Source: Maridesulfovibrio ferrireducens (GTDB lineage: Bacteria > Desulfobacterota > Desulfovibrionia > Desulfovibrionales > Desulfovibrionaceae). Taken from it: a DNA stretch of 64,000 bases. The stretch is from assembly GCF_900101105.1 (NCBI RefSeq), contig NZ_FNGA01000003.1:372001-436000 (forward strand), written 5' to 3'. The position numbers were made by a program, and so were the translations under genes. Of the stretch, positions 27,100-35,652 are shown piece after piece. Under the pieces are notes generated by a model. That model did no database searches. It saw only the letters and a list, made by a program, of their open reading frames with translations, and had not been told where the DNA came from. Position 1 is the first letter of the stretch, and each line of letters starts with the position of its first letter.

Positions 27100-28302
27100 T
27101 TAATCCATTTCAGCTAATATTTCATCAAGAGTATTAAGGAAAGATACGAGATCTGCACGCTCAATAGTAAGTGCGGGCAGAAGCCTTAAGATGATTCCCT
27201 TTGTGAGGTTAAGTATAAATCCTTTATCACGAAGTTTTGAAAACACTTCATTGCCGTCAAATCCGAGTTCAATTCCAAGCATTAAACCAAGACCTCTGAC
27301 AGATACAATCTTTCCGGGATACTTGTCTTTGAGTTTAAGAGCTTCACCGATAAAAAAATCACCCATTTCTGCGGCCCTGTCAGCTAGTTTTTCTTCGGTC
27401 ATTATGTCGAGAACCTTGGAAGAAACTTTGGAAACAAGTGCGCTGCCGCCGAATGTTGTTGCGTGGCTTCCGGGGGTAAATCCTTTTGCAACTTCATCAG
27501 TGGCAAGCATTGCGCCCATGGGGAGTCCATTGGCGAGAGCTTTTGCGGAAGTGAAAATGTCGGGTGTAATTGCATAGTGCTGATGAGCCCACCATTTACC
27601 GGTCCGGCATAGTCCGGACTGAACTTCATCAACTATAAGTAAAATATCTTTTTCTTTAACCAAGGCTACAATTGCTTGTACATAGTCGTGAGCGAGAGGT
27701 TTGATACCGCCTTCTCCCTGAACCATTTCAACCATGATAGCAGCAGTCTTGTCTGATACTGCCGCGGACATGGCTTCAATATCGCCCACAGGTACAGAGG
27801 AAAACCCTTCAGGAAGAGGCGAGAAGCCGTCTTTGATCGGACCTGTCTGACCGGTGGCCGTCAATGTTGCCAGAGTTCTGCCGTGAAAAGATCCTTCGAG
27901 AGTGATAATCTCATAAGCATCTCTGTTTTTAACAGTGCGCATATATTTTCTGGCAAGTTTGATTGCGGCTTCGTTGGCTTCAGCTCCTGAGTTGGAGAAG
28001 AACACTTTGTCCGCATCGCATGTTGCAAGAAGTTTTTCAGCACATTCGACTTGCTCTTCCTGATAGAAAAGATTGCTGACATGTACCAGCTTGCGAGCCT
28101 GCTCGGCCATTACGTCAGCAATATCTTCACGGCAATGTCCTAGGTTTACAACGGATATGCCGGAAAGCAGATCTATGTATTCACGCCCTTCGAGATCCCA
28201 GAGTCTGCTACCTTTGGCTTTGGTTACATCAACTGGATATCTGCCGTAAGTGTTGCAGATGGATTTTTTTGTGTTTTCAACAAGAGATTCATATTTAGTC
28301 AT
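27100..28302 (-). CDS. argD: Acetylornithine aminotransferase
   Basis: A 400-residue class III PLP aminotransferase. The PLP lysine lies in TSAKALANGLPMGAMLA, the cofactor-binding aspartate in LLIVDEVQSGLCRTGKWWAH, and the N-terminal SRLWDLEGREYIDLLSGI and FFSNSGAEANEAAIKLAR are conserved. ArgD converts N-acetylglutamate semialdehyde to acetylornithine in arginine synthesis and often also serves lysine synthesis as DapC. No other arginine gene is nearby. It lies 37 bases downstream of dut and they are probably cotranscribed. Succinylornithine transaminase is a less likely alternative. Confidence 0.9.
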   Translation of the reverse strand: MTKYESLVENTKKSICNTYGRYPVDVTKAKGSRLWDLEGREYIDLLSGISVVNLGHCREDIADVMAEQARKLVHVSNLFYQEEQVECAEKLLATCDADKVFFSNSGAEANEAAIKLARKYMRTVKNRDAYEIITLEGSFHGRTLATLTATGQTGPIKDGFSPLPEGFSSVPVGDIEAMSAAVSDKTAAIMVEMVQGEGGIKPLAHDYVQAIVALVKEKDILLIVDEVQSGLCRTGKWWAHQHYAITPDIFTSAKALANGLPMGAMLATDEVAKGFTPGSHATTFGGSALVSKVSSKVLDIMTEEKLADRAAEMGDFFIGEALKLKDKYPGKIVSVRGLGLMLGIELGFDGNEVFSKLRDKGFILNLTKGIILRLLPALTIERADLVSFLNTLDEILAEMD

Positions 28303-28339
28303 GACAATTTCACTTTCACTTATATTTACTGAGAGGTTA

Positions 28340-28813
28340 TTATTTCTTACCAGTGTGACCGAATCCGCCGGAACCGCGCTCAGTTGAGGACAGTTCTTCG
28401 CAAGGGATAATCGACGCGTGATAATAGGGCATAAAAACTAATTGTGCTATGCGCTGCCCGCGCTCAATTCGTCGCTTTTCGCCGGAGGTATTCAGGAGCG
28501 AAACTTTAATCTCTCCGCGGTAGTCCGGATCAATAACCCCGACACCCTGACTGACGGTAAGGCCATCCTTTGTTCCCAGTCCGCTTCGTGAATACACAAA
28601 GCCGGCAATACCCTTGGCTGTAATTTCAATCGCTATTCCGGCAGGAAATGGATATCTTTCACCGGGGTTTATTTCTATAAAATCGTTGTCTATACAGGCG
28701 CGCAGATCAATTCCGGCAGAATTGGGAGTTGAATACTCCATGCCGCTTTTTCTGGCTATCTCATTAAGGTATTTCACCTTTACATCTATGAGGTGTGTGC
28801 TTGAGGTCGTCAT
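28340..28813 (-). CDS. dut: Deoxyuridine triphosphatase
   Basis: A 157-residue trimeric dUTPase that removes dUTP and supplies dUMP for thymidylate synthesis. The five family motifs are visible: AGIDLRACID, YSRSGLGTKDGLTV, GVGVIDPDYRGEIKV, RIERGQRIAQLVF and, at the C-terminus, STERGSGGFGHTGKK whose arginine/phenylalanine clamp closes over substrate. Length is normal. It leads the dut-argD unit and is divergent from glucan phosphorylase. Confidence 0.94.
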   Translation of the reverse strand: MTTSSTHLIDVKVKYLNEIARKSGMEYSTPNSAGIDLRACIDNDFIEINPGERYPFPAGIAIEITAKGIAGFVYSRSGLGTKDGLTVSQGVGVIDPDYRGEIKVSLLNTSGEKRRIERGQRIAQLVFMPYYHASIIPCEELSSTERGSGGFGHTGKK

Positions 28814-29021
28814 AAATCTTATCCTTTTAGAAATATTTCAATCACAGAGAGTGCTCCTACATGTTGTGGGTGTCAACTTTCTACATAAAATTATTAATAT
28901 TAAACTGTCTTGAAAAAAACATCTGAATAAGGCAAATAATAAATATAAGTGTAAAACGTTAGGCTTTTCTGATAGATTGAGTTTAGTACAGTCAAAATTG
29001 TATATTACTAAGGAGATACAT

Positions 29022-31589
29022 ATGCAGCCGCTTCGCGTATACAGTGTTGTCCCTCGTTTGCCTAAGCAGTTGGAAAAATTGTGGGACTTAGCATATAATT
29101 TTTTGTTTGTTTGGAATAACGATATTTCCAGCATTTTTTCTTCAATTGATCAGGTTCTGTGGCGGGATTGCCAGCAGAACCCCGTTGCGTTTTTGAACAA
29201 CATGCCTCAAAAACAGTTGGAAGAGCTTGCAACTGATGTTTTCTTTATTCAACGTCTTAATGAAGCCGTGAGAATACAGAGCAAATATCTTTCCAGAGCA
29301 AGCTGTTCATATAAATTTGAGGGAGCAAAACAGGGAGAACCTGTAGTTGCCTACTTCAGCCTTGAATATGGAATAGGTCTCAGTTTACCGATTTATTCTG
29401 GAGGACTTGGTATTCTCGCCGGTGATCACCTTAAGTCCTCAAGTGATTTAAATATTCCACTTGTGGGTATAGGTCTGTGTTATCAGCATGGGTATTTTCG
29501 CCAGTATATGACTCAGGACGGTTGGCAGCAGGAACGTTATCCCAGTCATGACTTTGAAGAAATGCCGATTAAGCCTGCTAAGAATGAGAAAGGTGAAGAT
29601 CTTAAATTTACTTTGGAAATGAAAGGTGAGCCGCTTCATGTAAAAATTTGGAAAGTCGATGCCGGGCGTGTTACATTATATCTTCTTGATACCAATATTT
29701 CAGAGAATACTGCTCAGTTTAAAGCTATTACAGCCCGTCTTTACGGAGGCAATCTCGAAATGAGGCTGTGGCAGGAAATTCTTCTCGGTGTGGGTGGAGT
29801 TAAAGCTCTTGCCGCATTGGGACTTGAGCCTAGTGTAATTCATATGAATGAAGGTCATTCTGCTTTTGCCGGGCTTGAACGTATCAGAGTGTTCATGACC
29901 GATCACGGTTTGTCGTTTGAAGCTGCTATGGAAATGGTCGCGTCTTCAAGTATCTTTACGACACATACTCCGGTTCCTGCGGGGAACGATCGCTTTCCGG
30001 CTGATTTGATGCGCCCGTATTTTGAGCCGTACGCTCAGACTATGGGGCTGGCTTATAAAGTATTTCTGGCGCTCGGCAGGGAAGATCCCCGTGATGACAG
30101 TGAATTGTTCTGTATGACAGTCCTTGCACTTAAGCTTTCTCGTTTTAATAACGGAGTTTCCAAGCTTCACGGGCAGGTTTCCAGAAATATGTGGCAGAAA
30201 GTCTGGCCTCAGTATCCTGTTGAAGATGTTCCCATCGGGGCGATCACCAACGGTGTTCATATGCCTACTTGGGTCGCTAACGATATTTCTCTCCTTTTTG
30301 ACCGCTATCTCGGTACGAACTGGCGTGAAGATCCGGATTGTGTTCGTACATGGAGACAGGTTGATAATATTCCTGATGCGGAACTTTGGAGAACTCATGA
30401 GCGGTTAAGAGAACAGCTTGTGGACTTTGTTCGCAAAAGGCTTCGTAAACAATTGCTTAATATAGGTGCTCGCAGAAAAGAGATTGAACTTGCAGAGGAA
30501 GCGCTTGATCCAAGAGCACTGACCATCGGTTTTGCCCGCAGGTTTGCTACTTATAAGAGAGCAGGACTGTTGCTTAAGGATAAGGAAAGATTAGTTAAAC
30601 TAATTTCTGATACCAGATATCCTGTTCAGTTTATTTTTGCAGGCAAGGCACATCCTCAGGATAATGAAGGTAAAAAATTGATTCAGGAACTGATTCAGTT
30701 TTGCCGTCGTGAAGAATGCCGTATGAGTATGGTTTTTCTTGAAGATTATGACATGAAGATGGCGAATTATCTTGTTCAGGGCTGTGATGTATGGCTCAAT
30801 ACTCCCCGACGTCCCCTTGAAGCTTGCGGAACAAGCGGTATGAAAGCAATGGCTAATGGTGTGTTGCAGTTCAGTACTCCTGACGGCTGGTGGGACGAAG
30901 CTTATTTGCCAGATAACAGTCTCGGATGGGCGATTGGCAGACGCGAAGATTATAACGATCATGAGTATCAGGATTTTGTTGAAAGTCAGACCCTTTATAA
31001 GGTGCTGGAGAATGACATTATCCCGGATTTTTATGATCGCGGACATGGAAGTCTTCCAAGAAGCTGGGTAACGAAGGTGAAAGCCGCTCTGTGCAAACTC
31101 GGACCTGAGTTTAATGCGAACCGTATGGTTGAAGATTACACCGAAAAGGCGTATCTACCTGCTTTTAATAATTATAAGACTATGGCGAAAGATGAGTTCA
31201 AGGGAGCTAAAGATTTAGCTGCCTGGAGAATGGAACTTATGACGAAGTGGTCCAGTCTTAAAATCAGAAATATTGTTTCTGAAGTGCATACGGATATATA
31301 TGTTCAGGAACCGATTATTATCAGTGCCGAGGTTTTTCTTAACGGTTTAAATACTGAGGATGTTCAAGTAGAAATTTATGCAGGTCCAGTCAGTCAGGAT
31401 CGGGAGTTTATAGGTCGTAAAACGATCATAATGACTCCTGAGGAAAGTCTGGGAGCTGGCTGGCATCTTTATCAGGGAGAAGTGCTTCCCAGTGAAGCCG
31501 GAAGGTTCGGTTACACTGTAAGAATTCTTCCTCATCATGAACTGCTGCTTGATCCGCATTCCCTTGGACTTATTCATTGGGCTCAATAA
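29022..31589 (+). CDS. glgP: Alpha-glucan phosphorylase
   Basis: An 855-residue GT35 enzyme releasing glucose-1-phosphate from glycogen or maltodextrin. It begins with the DUF3417-type N-terminal domain (RLPKQLEKLWDLAYNFLFVW), typical of the long alpha-glucan phosphorylase subfamily. YFSLEYGIGLSLPIYSGGLG, HMNEGHSAFAGLERIR and TTHTPVPAGNDRF precede the PLP site ACGTSGMKAMANGVLQFS, whose lysine binds the cofactor. The start at 29022 follows AAGGAGATACAT; an upstream in-frame start has no such signal. No other glycogen gene is in the window. The secreted nuclease gene begins 13 bases after the stop. Confidence 0.92.
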   Translation: MQPLRVYSVVPRLPKQLEKLWDLAYNFLFVWNNDISSIFSSIDQVLWRDCQQNPVAFLNNMPQKQLEELATDVFFIQRLNEAVRIQSKYLSRASCSYKFEGAKQGEPVVAYFSLEYGIGLSLPIYSGGLGILAGDHLKSSSDLNIPLVGIGLCYQHGYFRQYMTQDGWQQERYPSHDFEEMPIKPAKNEKGEDLKFTLEMKGEPLHVKIWKVDAGRVTLYLLDTNISENTAQFKAITARLYGGNLEMRLWQEILLGVGGVKALAALGLEPSVIHMNEGHSAFAGLERIRVFMTDHGLSFEAAMEMVASSSIFTTHTPVPAGNDRFPADLMRPYFEPYAQTMGLAYKVFLALGREDPRDDSELFCMTVLALKLSRFNNGVSKLHGQVSRNMWQKVWPQYPVEDVPIGAITNGVHMPTWVANDISLLFDRYLGTNWREDPDCVRTWRQVDNIPDAELWRTHERLREQLVDFVRKRLRKQLLNIGARRKEIELAEEALDPRALTIGFARRFATYKRAGLLLKDKERLVKLISDTRYPVQFIFAGKAHPQDNEGKKLIQELIQFCRREECRMSMVFLEDYDMKMANYLVQGCDVWLNTPRRPLEACGTSGMKAMANGVLQFSTPDGWWDEAYLPDNSLGWAIGRREDYNDHEYQDFVESQTLYKVLENDIIPDFYDRGHGSLPRSWVTKVKAALCKLGPEFNANRMVEDYTEKAYLPAFNNYKTMAKDEFKGAKDLAAWRMELMTKWSSLKIRNIVSEVHTDIYVQEPIIISAEVFLNGLNTEDVQVEIYAGPVSQDREFIGRKTIIMTPEESLGAGWHLYQGEVLPSEAGRFGYTVRILPHHELLLDPHSLGLIHWAQ

Positions 31590-31602
31590 ACAGGAAAATA
31601 AT

Positions 31603-32298
31603 GTGCTGATTCGATTTTATAAAAATCATGATAAACAAAACGGGGCTAATAGAAGCTCCGTTTTGTTTTTTTGCGTCGTGGTATGTATATGTCTTTTCTC
31701 CGCTTTGAATTGTGAAGCATTTGAAGGGAAAGTTAAGCATGTTATTGATGGGGATACATTTGTTCTTGAAAATAATGAAACAATTCGTATTGCTTCCATT
31801 GATACTCCGGAAGTAGGACGTGAGGGGAAGCCTGATCAGTATTACGCTAAAGAATCCTCTGAAATTCTTAAGGAGTTGCTTCTAAATAAAGTTGTAAGAG
31901 TTGAGCCTGTTAAGAAGGGGAAAGACAATTACGGAAGAACTATCGGATGGGTATATCTGGATAATTCTTTTGTGAATGAGATTATGGTCGAAAAGGGCGC
32001 GGCTTTTTTCTATTTTCACCCTTATAATGATTCTGCAAAGCAGGATTTATTATTACAGGCTCAAAGAAAAGCTATGTCGGAAGTGAAAGGTTTCTGGCGC
32101 AAAATTTCCAGTCTCAAAGATTTTAATATAAAATGGGTCGGAAATATGAGAAGCCGCAGATGTTTTCGTGTCGGCAGTAACTTTTCGGTTACGATTATGA
32201 ATAGAAATAAAGTTCGGTTCAGTACTCTCGGTGAAGCTTTTATGGAAGGATATACTCCCGCAAGGGCTTCAAAGTTCTGGCCCAACGTCACCCAGTAG
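31603..32298 (+). CDS. Secreted thermonuclease-family nuclease
   Basis: About 231 residues with an N-terminal hydrophobic export segment (VLFFCVVVCICLFSALNC) followed by a staphylococcal nuclease-like domain. Catalytic elements are DGDT (calcium-binding aspartate), IRIASIDTPEVG with the arginine and aspartate, and KGKDNYGRTIGWVYL with the second arginine. It should degrade DNA or RNA outside the cytoplasm. The C-terminal 60 residues are extra. The start is a GTG at 31603 with AGGAAA before it; a longer frame would overlap glgP and lacks a ribosome site. A conserved cysteine just after the hydrophobic segment is not a good lipobox. Confidence 0.8.
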   Translation: MLIRFYKNHDKQNGANRSSVLFFCVVVCICLFSALNCEAFEGKVKHVIDGDTFVLENNETIRIASIDTPEVGREGKPDQYYAKESSEILKELLLNKVVRVEPVKKGKDNYGRTIGWVYLDNSFVNEIMVEKGAAFFYFHPYNDSAKQDLLLQAQRKAMSEVKGFWRKISSLKDFNIKWVGNMRSRRCFRVGSNFSVTIMNRNKVRFSTLGEAFMEGYTPARASKFWPNVTQ

Positions 32299-32313
32299 TT
32301 TTTTGAGGTTATT

Positions 32314-33435
32314 TTGCTTTTTCATAAATTAACCGATTTTTATCATGAGTTTGTAATTGAGCGGGATAAGAATCTTTGTATTGATTGCGATGTTTGTATT
32401 CGGCAGTGTTCATATGGTGTTCATTTTAGAGATGCTGTTCGAAACATAGTTGATCATGACAATAGTAAGTGCGTCGGTTGTCAGCGCTGTTCAGTTTTTT
32501 GTCCTACCGGGGCTCTCATAACTAAAAATTACGACTCATCTTCTTGCCAGAATGAATTAGGGCAGGCGGTTTTTTTGCGCAATATTTATAAACAGGCAGA
32601 AACCGGCGAGGTTTTGTCGTCAGGTTTGGGTGCAAATGCAGTTGTCCCTTGTTATTGGGATAAATTGCTGCTTGATACTTGTTTACCAGATAATTTTTTA
32701 AATGATCTTTCATTGTCCACTCAGTTTACAATCGAAAATCCTATTTTATTCGGTACTAGATCATCTAATCCAATTAATTCAAATCTGTTTGCTGCCATGA
32801 AAAGTGCTGCAGGAAAGCTCGGTATGGATTTTGATGTTGCTGATAAGCAACATGGTGAATTCGTTGCTGCGGGCCATAATGTCGCTGATATGTCCGTTGA
32901 TGCTGTGCGGTCCGGGGCGGATATTGTTTTCATTGAGGCACAGCAATTAGGTAGAGGCCCGTTCTCTACGAGGATACATAATGCAGGCATGCCTATTGAA
33001 CTTGCAATTGCCGTGGTAGATCAGAAGTTAAGAGACGAGGGATTGCGAGATAAAGTGTCAGTTGTCGCAGAGGGTAACTTTCGTTGCAGCGCTGATGTTG
33101 TTAAAGCAATCGCTCTTGGAGCAAATGCTGTTTGCATCGGTAATGCTGCAATGGCGGCGGTAGGATGCACCTGCTGCGGTCAGTGTCATACTGGTAAATG
33201 TCCATGGGGAATCGCAACCACCGATCCAATTCTTTCCAAACGTCAGAATCCTGAAATTGCAGCAGAAAAACTGGTGAATCTGGTCAGTGCATGGAATTGT
33301 GAAATTAAGCTGATGTTAAGCGCGATGGGACTCAGTTCACTTGATGAGTTGCGTGGAAATAGAGACAAACTCAGAGCAGTGGGCTTATCTGATACAGAAA
33401 TGACGATTTTGGACGTCAAGCACTCAGGGCAATAG
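32314..33435 (+). CDS. Ferredoxin domain fused to a compact glutamate synthase-like FMN/Fe-S domain
   Basis: A 373-residue protein. Residues 20-68 hold two classical [4Fe-4S] motifs (Cys22, 25, 28, 32 and Cys53, 56, 59, 63). A short linker with YKQAETGEVLSSGLGAN recalls archaeal-type glutamate synthase alpha chains. The rest aligns to the FMN domain of such synthases: GTRSSNPIN at its start, GLRDKVSVVAEGNF and ALGANAVCIGNAAMAAVGC, then CGQCHTGKCPWGIATTDP carrying the 3Fe-4S-type cysteines. The central part is missing and the glycine-rich GEGG and GGTGASP signatures are replaced. It is in frame, so it looks like a shortened family rather than a frameshifted gene. Start TTG with GAGG upstream. 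True glutamate synthase activity is unlikely. Confidence 0.7.
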   Translation: MLFHKLTDFYHEFVIERDKNLCIDCDVCIRQCSYGVHFRDAVRNIVDHDNSKCVGCQRCSVFCPTGALITKNYDSSSCQNELGQAVFLRNIYKQAETGEVLSSGLGANAVVPCYWDKLLLDTCLPDNFLNDLSLSTQFTIENPILFGTRSSNPINSNLFAAMKSAAGKLGMDFDVADKQHGEFVAAGHNVADMSVDAVRSGADIVFIEAQQLGRGPFSTRIHNAGMPIELAIAVVDQKLRDEGLRDKVSVVAEGNFRCSADVVKAIALGANAVCIGNAAMAAVGCTCCGQCHTGKCPWGIATTDPILSKRQNPEIAAEKLVNLVSAWNCEIKLMLSAMGLSSLDELRGNRDKLRAVGLSDTEMTILDVKHSGQ

Positions 33436-33444
33436 GAATCATTC

Positions 33445-34722
33445 GTGAAACGAGTATATCCAGATAAAGAATATTGCATAGGGTGCAAACTGTGTGAGCT
33501 TGCGTGCCTTACCGTTCATTCAAAAACTAAAGATTTGATTCTTGCTTATACCGAAGAGCGGGTCGCCGGACTTGTTTCTTCAATACAGGTTGTCGAAAAC
33601 AGCGGGACATGCGTTGCGCTTAGTTGCAGACATTGTGATGAACCTGCTTGTGTTGCCGTATGTGCTGCCGGGGCATTGTCAAAGAATCGTGATTCGGGCG
33701 TGGTTGAGTATAACTCTGAAAAGTGCGTGGGGTGCTGGTCGTGTATTGTAAGTTGTTCCTACGGGGCAATACAGCGCAATAAGCTTACGAATAAGATTAT
33801 CAAATGCGACTTGTGTTCCGGTAGAGATGAAGGTCCGGCCTGCGTGCAGGTGTGTCCTAACCGCGCTTTAAAATTTTATGAAAGTCCTCCAGCCTCGGTA
33901 GAATTGCACCCTTCTATTTCTTCGAATATTGAAAGAGAAGAAATAAACAACGTTTTAAACGATATTCATGAGCTTCTTAAAATTTCAAAAGATATTAAAC
34001 GGGCAGTAGTCATCGGCGGAGATGTTGGCGGATTAAAAATTTCAGAAAGCCTGTTTAATCTGGGACTTGAAGTCGCGATTGTTGAAGAAGGGGAACGAAT
34101 TCTTTCCCGGAGTTTTGATCGCAAAGCTTCTGACATCATGGCTCGCAGAATTGAAGAAGTTGGACTTCGTTTGAAATGCGGAGTTTCGGTTGATGAAATA
34201 ATTTGCGGCAAAGACGGCAATGTTAGAGGTGTGCTTTTCTCGGATAAGTCCTTTCTTGAGGCAGGCCTGATTGTAGTTGATGATAATGTTCTCTCAAATC
34301 TGGATTTTACTCGTAAAATTGGTGCAGAGGTCCGGGGAGGACTTATTGTCAGCCACTTTACGCAAGGCAGTGTAACTGGGGATATGTCCGGTTCTCCTGA
34401 GAATATCTTAATAAATTCATTCATTTTTTGTGGGAAACCAATGGCTTCTGTAGGTGAGTTCTTTGCGCCGGAGAACAATCCCGGTTATGATGTTCATCTT
34501 TTTTATGACGAAATTAAGCAGAGTTACCGCAAATTGATTTTTAAAGAATTCAGCCTCGTAGGCTATGTTCTGGTCGGAGACATTGATTTTGCGGGTATAT
34601 TTACTTCATTTATAAAGTTTAAATGTAAATTGGATGCTGAAACTAAAAACAAGCTGTGTGAAGGCAGTCCGGATATCCTTATGTGGCCGGATGAGCTTTT
34701 TATTAAAGAGTGGAATCCTTAA
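33445..34722 (+). CDS. Four-cluster ferredoxin fused to a pyridine nucleotide oxidoreductase-like domain
   Basis: A 425-residue protein. The first 145 residues form a CooF/HycB/DmsB-like electron-transfer unit with four cysteine groups (Cys11-21, Cys61-73, Cys94-104, Cys121-137), enough for four [4Fe-4S] clusters. From about residue 186 comes a Rossmann segment, AVVIGGDVGGLKISESL, and following VAIVEEGERIL, resembling the NAD-binding half of pyridine nucleotide-disulfide oxidoreductases; the FAD-binding half is not evident and the last 100 residues are diverged. Start GTG at 33445, nine bases after the previous stop, so translation is coupled to the synthase-like gene. Probably its electron partner; the electron donor and acceptor are unknown. 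Confidence 0.7.
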   Translation: MKRVYPDKEYCIGCKLCELACLTVHSKTKDLILAYTEERVAGLVSSIQVVENSGTCVALSCRHCDEPACVAVCAAGALSKNRDSGVVEYNSEKCVGCWSCIVSCSYGAIQRNKLTNKIIKCDLCSGRDEGPACVQVCPNRALKFYESPPASVELHPSISSNIEREEINNVLNDIHELLKISKDIKRAVVIGGDVGGLKISESLFNLGLEVAIVEEGERILSRSFDRKASDIMARRIEEVGLRLKCGVSVDEIICGKDGNVRGVLFSDKSFLEAGLIVVDDNVLSNLDFTRKIGAEVRGGLIVSHFTQGSVTGDMSGSPENILINSFIFCGKPMASVGEFFAPENNPGYDVHLFYDEIKQSYRKLIFKEFSLVGYVLVGDIDFAGIFTSFIKFKCKLDAETKNKLCEGSPDILMWPDELFIKEWNP

Positions 34723-35187
34723 AAAAGCTAGATAACAAGCAAAAAAACCTTTACACCCTATTACGAACCACTTAGGCAAGTGCAAGCTTTGGTGGCCTGT
34801 TTACTATTTACGTTCGTTGCGATGTCGGTTATCGAGTATATATTCATATTAACCATTGTATGGATCTGTCGCCAGTAGTCGTAACAGGTTGATAAGTTAA
34901 AGCTTTTTGTGGTTTAGTCAGCTGTTTTACTTATAGGTGTGTTTTCTGCTAAACCAGTTACTTCCGGCGCACATGTGTTTTTTGATTTTTAACAGTGCGT
35001 TTGAAACTTATATTTCGGTAAATCCTGTTAATGATGGCTATCTCGGTATCCCCGAGGTGTTATCAAGGATTAATTTGAGGAAATCGGTGTGAGCGTTGAT
35101 CGCTTTCACCGCCCTTACGGGAACATGTGTGTTCCCGCGTAATAGGCGGATTATTTATCTCGTACACAGTCTTTTCAGGAGGACATG
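34723..35187 (+). other. Long spacer before yajC with several hairpins
   Basis: No credible gene is seen. Near 34770-34806, CACTT/AAGTG sits within outer CCAC/GTGG arms. The distal part (35042-35149) is a compact set of hairpins described separately. The rest is AT-rich and unremarkable. No intrinsic terminator with a clear T run was found after the Fe-S gene at 34722, so readthrough into yajC is possible. Confidence 0.4.
35042..35149 (+). ncRNA. Candidate structured leader RNA of yajC-secDF
   Basis: Three ordered helices: CTCGG/CCGAG (35042-35056); GGTG-GAGCG with CGCTT-CACC (35086-35110); and a two-level element with outer CCGCC (35109-35113)/GGCGG (35145-35149) and inner CGGGAACA (35118-35125)/TGTTCCCG (35130-35137) around a TGTG tetraloop. 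It ends about 28 bases before the yajC ribosome binding site, with no T run, which fits a 5' leader rather than a terminator. It matches no RNA family I know. Confidence 0.35.
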
Positions 35188-35535
35188 ATGTTTTTTGACA
35201 ATATCGCACACGCGATGGGTTCTTTCGGAGGAGGGCAGGGACAGGCTGGACCAGCTGGTGCTCTTGGCTCCTTTCTGCCTCTCATTCTTATGTTTGCAAT
35301 TTTCTATTTCTTGCTTATCAGACCGCAGCAGAAAAAGGCTAAGCAGCATAAAGCAATGCTTGCAGGTCTCCAGAAGGGTGATCGCATCCTGACTGGTGGC
35401 GGACTCTACGGCAGAATTGTTGCTGTTAGTGGTGATGAATTGACTGTTGAACTTGCTGAAGGTTTTCAGGTTAAAGTTGACAGAGGATACGTCGCCGGTT
35501 TGGCAACCACTGCTAAGGAAGAAAAAGGTAAATAA
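35188..35535 (+). CDS. yajC: Preprotein translocase subunit YajC
   Basis: A 115-residue inner-membrane protein associated with SecDF. One hydrophobic segment (residues about 28-50, LPLILMFAIFYFLLIRPQQKK) carries the family IRPQQKKAK motif, followed by a small cytoplasmic beta domain with GDRILTGGGLYGRI. Two ATGs lie in tandem at 35185 and 35188; the second has the better distance from AGGAGG. It heads yajC-secD-secF, the standard order, behind a long structured spacer. Confidence 0.93.
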   Translation: MFFDNIAHAMGSFGGGQGQAGPAGALGSFLPLILMFAIFYFLLIRPQQKKAKQHKAMLAGLQKGDRILTGGGLYGRIVAVSGDELTVELAEGFQVKVDRGYVAGLATTAKEEKGK

Positions 35536-35558
35536 GCCTTTTTGTAATGCAGCCTTGC

Positions 35559-35606
35559 AAAGGCAAGTCACCTTGTTCGGTTCATTCCGACGGTGCTTGC
35601 CTTTTT
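35559..35606 (+). terminator. Terminator-like hairpin between yajC and secD
   Basis: AAAGGCAAG/CTTGCCTTT arms extended by CACC/GGTG around a 15-base loop, ending in T5. Within the operon it would attenuate secDF relative to yajC. Confidence 0.65.
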
Positions 35607-35652
35607 AAGTGTGTCGTAACATTTCCTATTTGGATTTATAAAGGGAGAGGAG

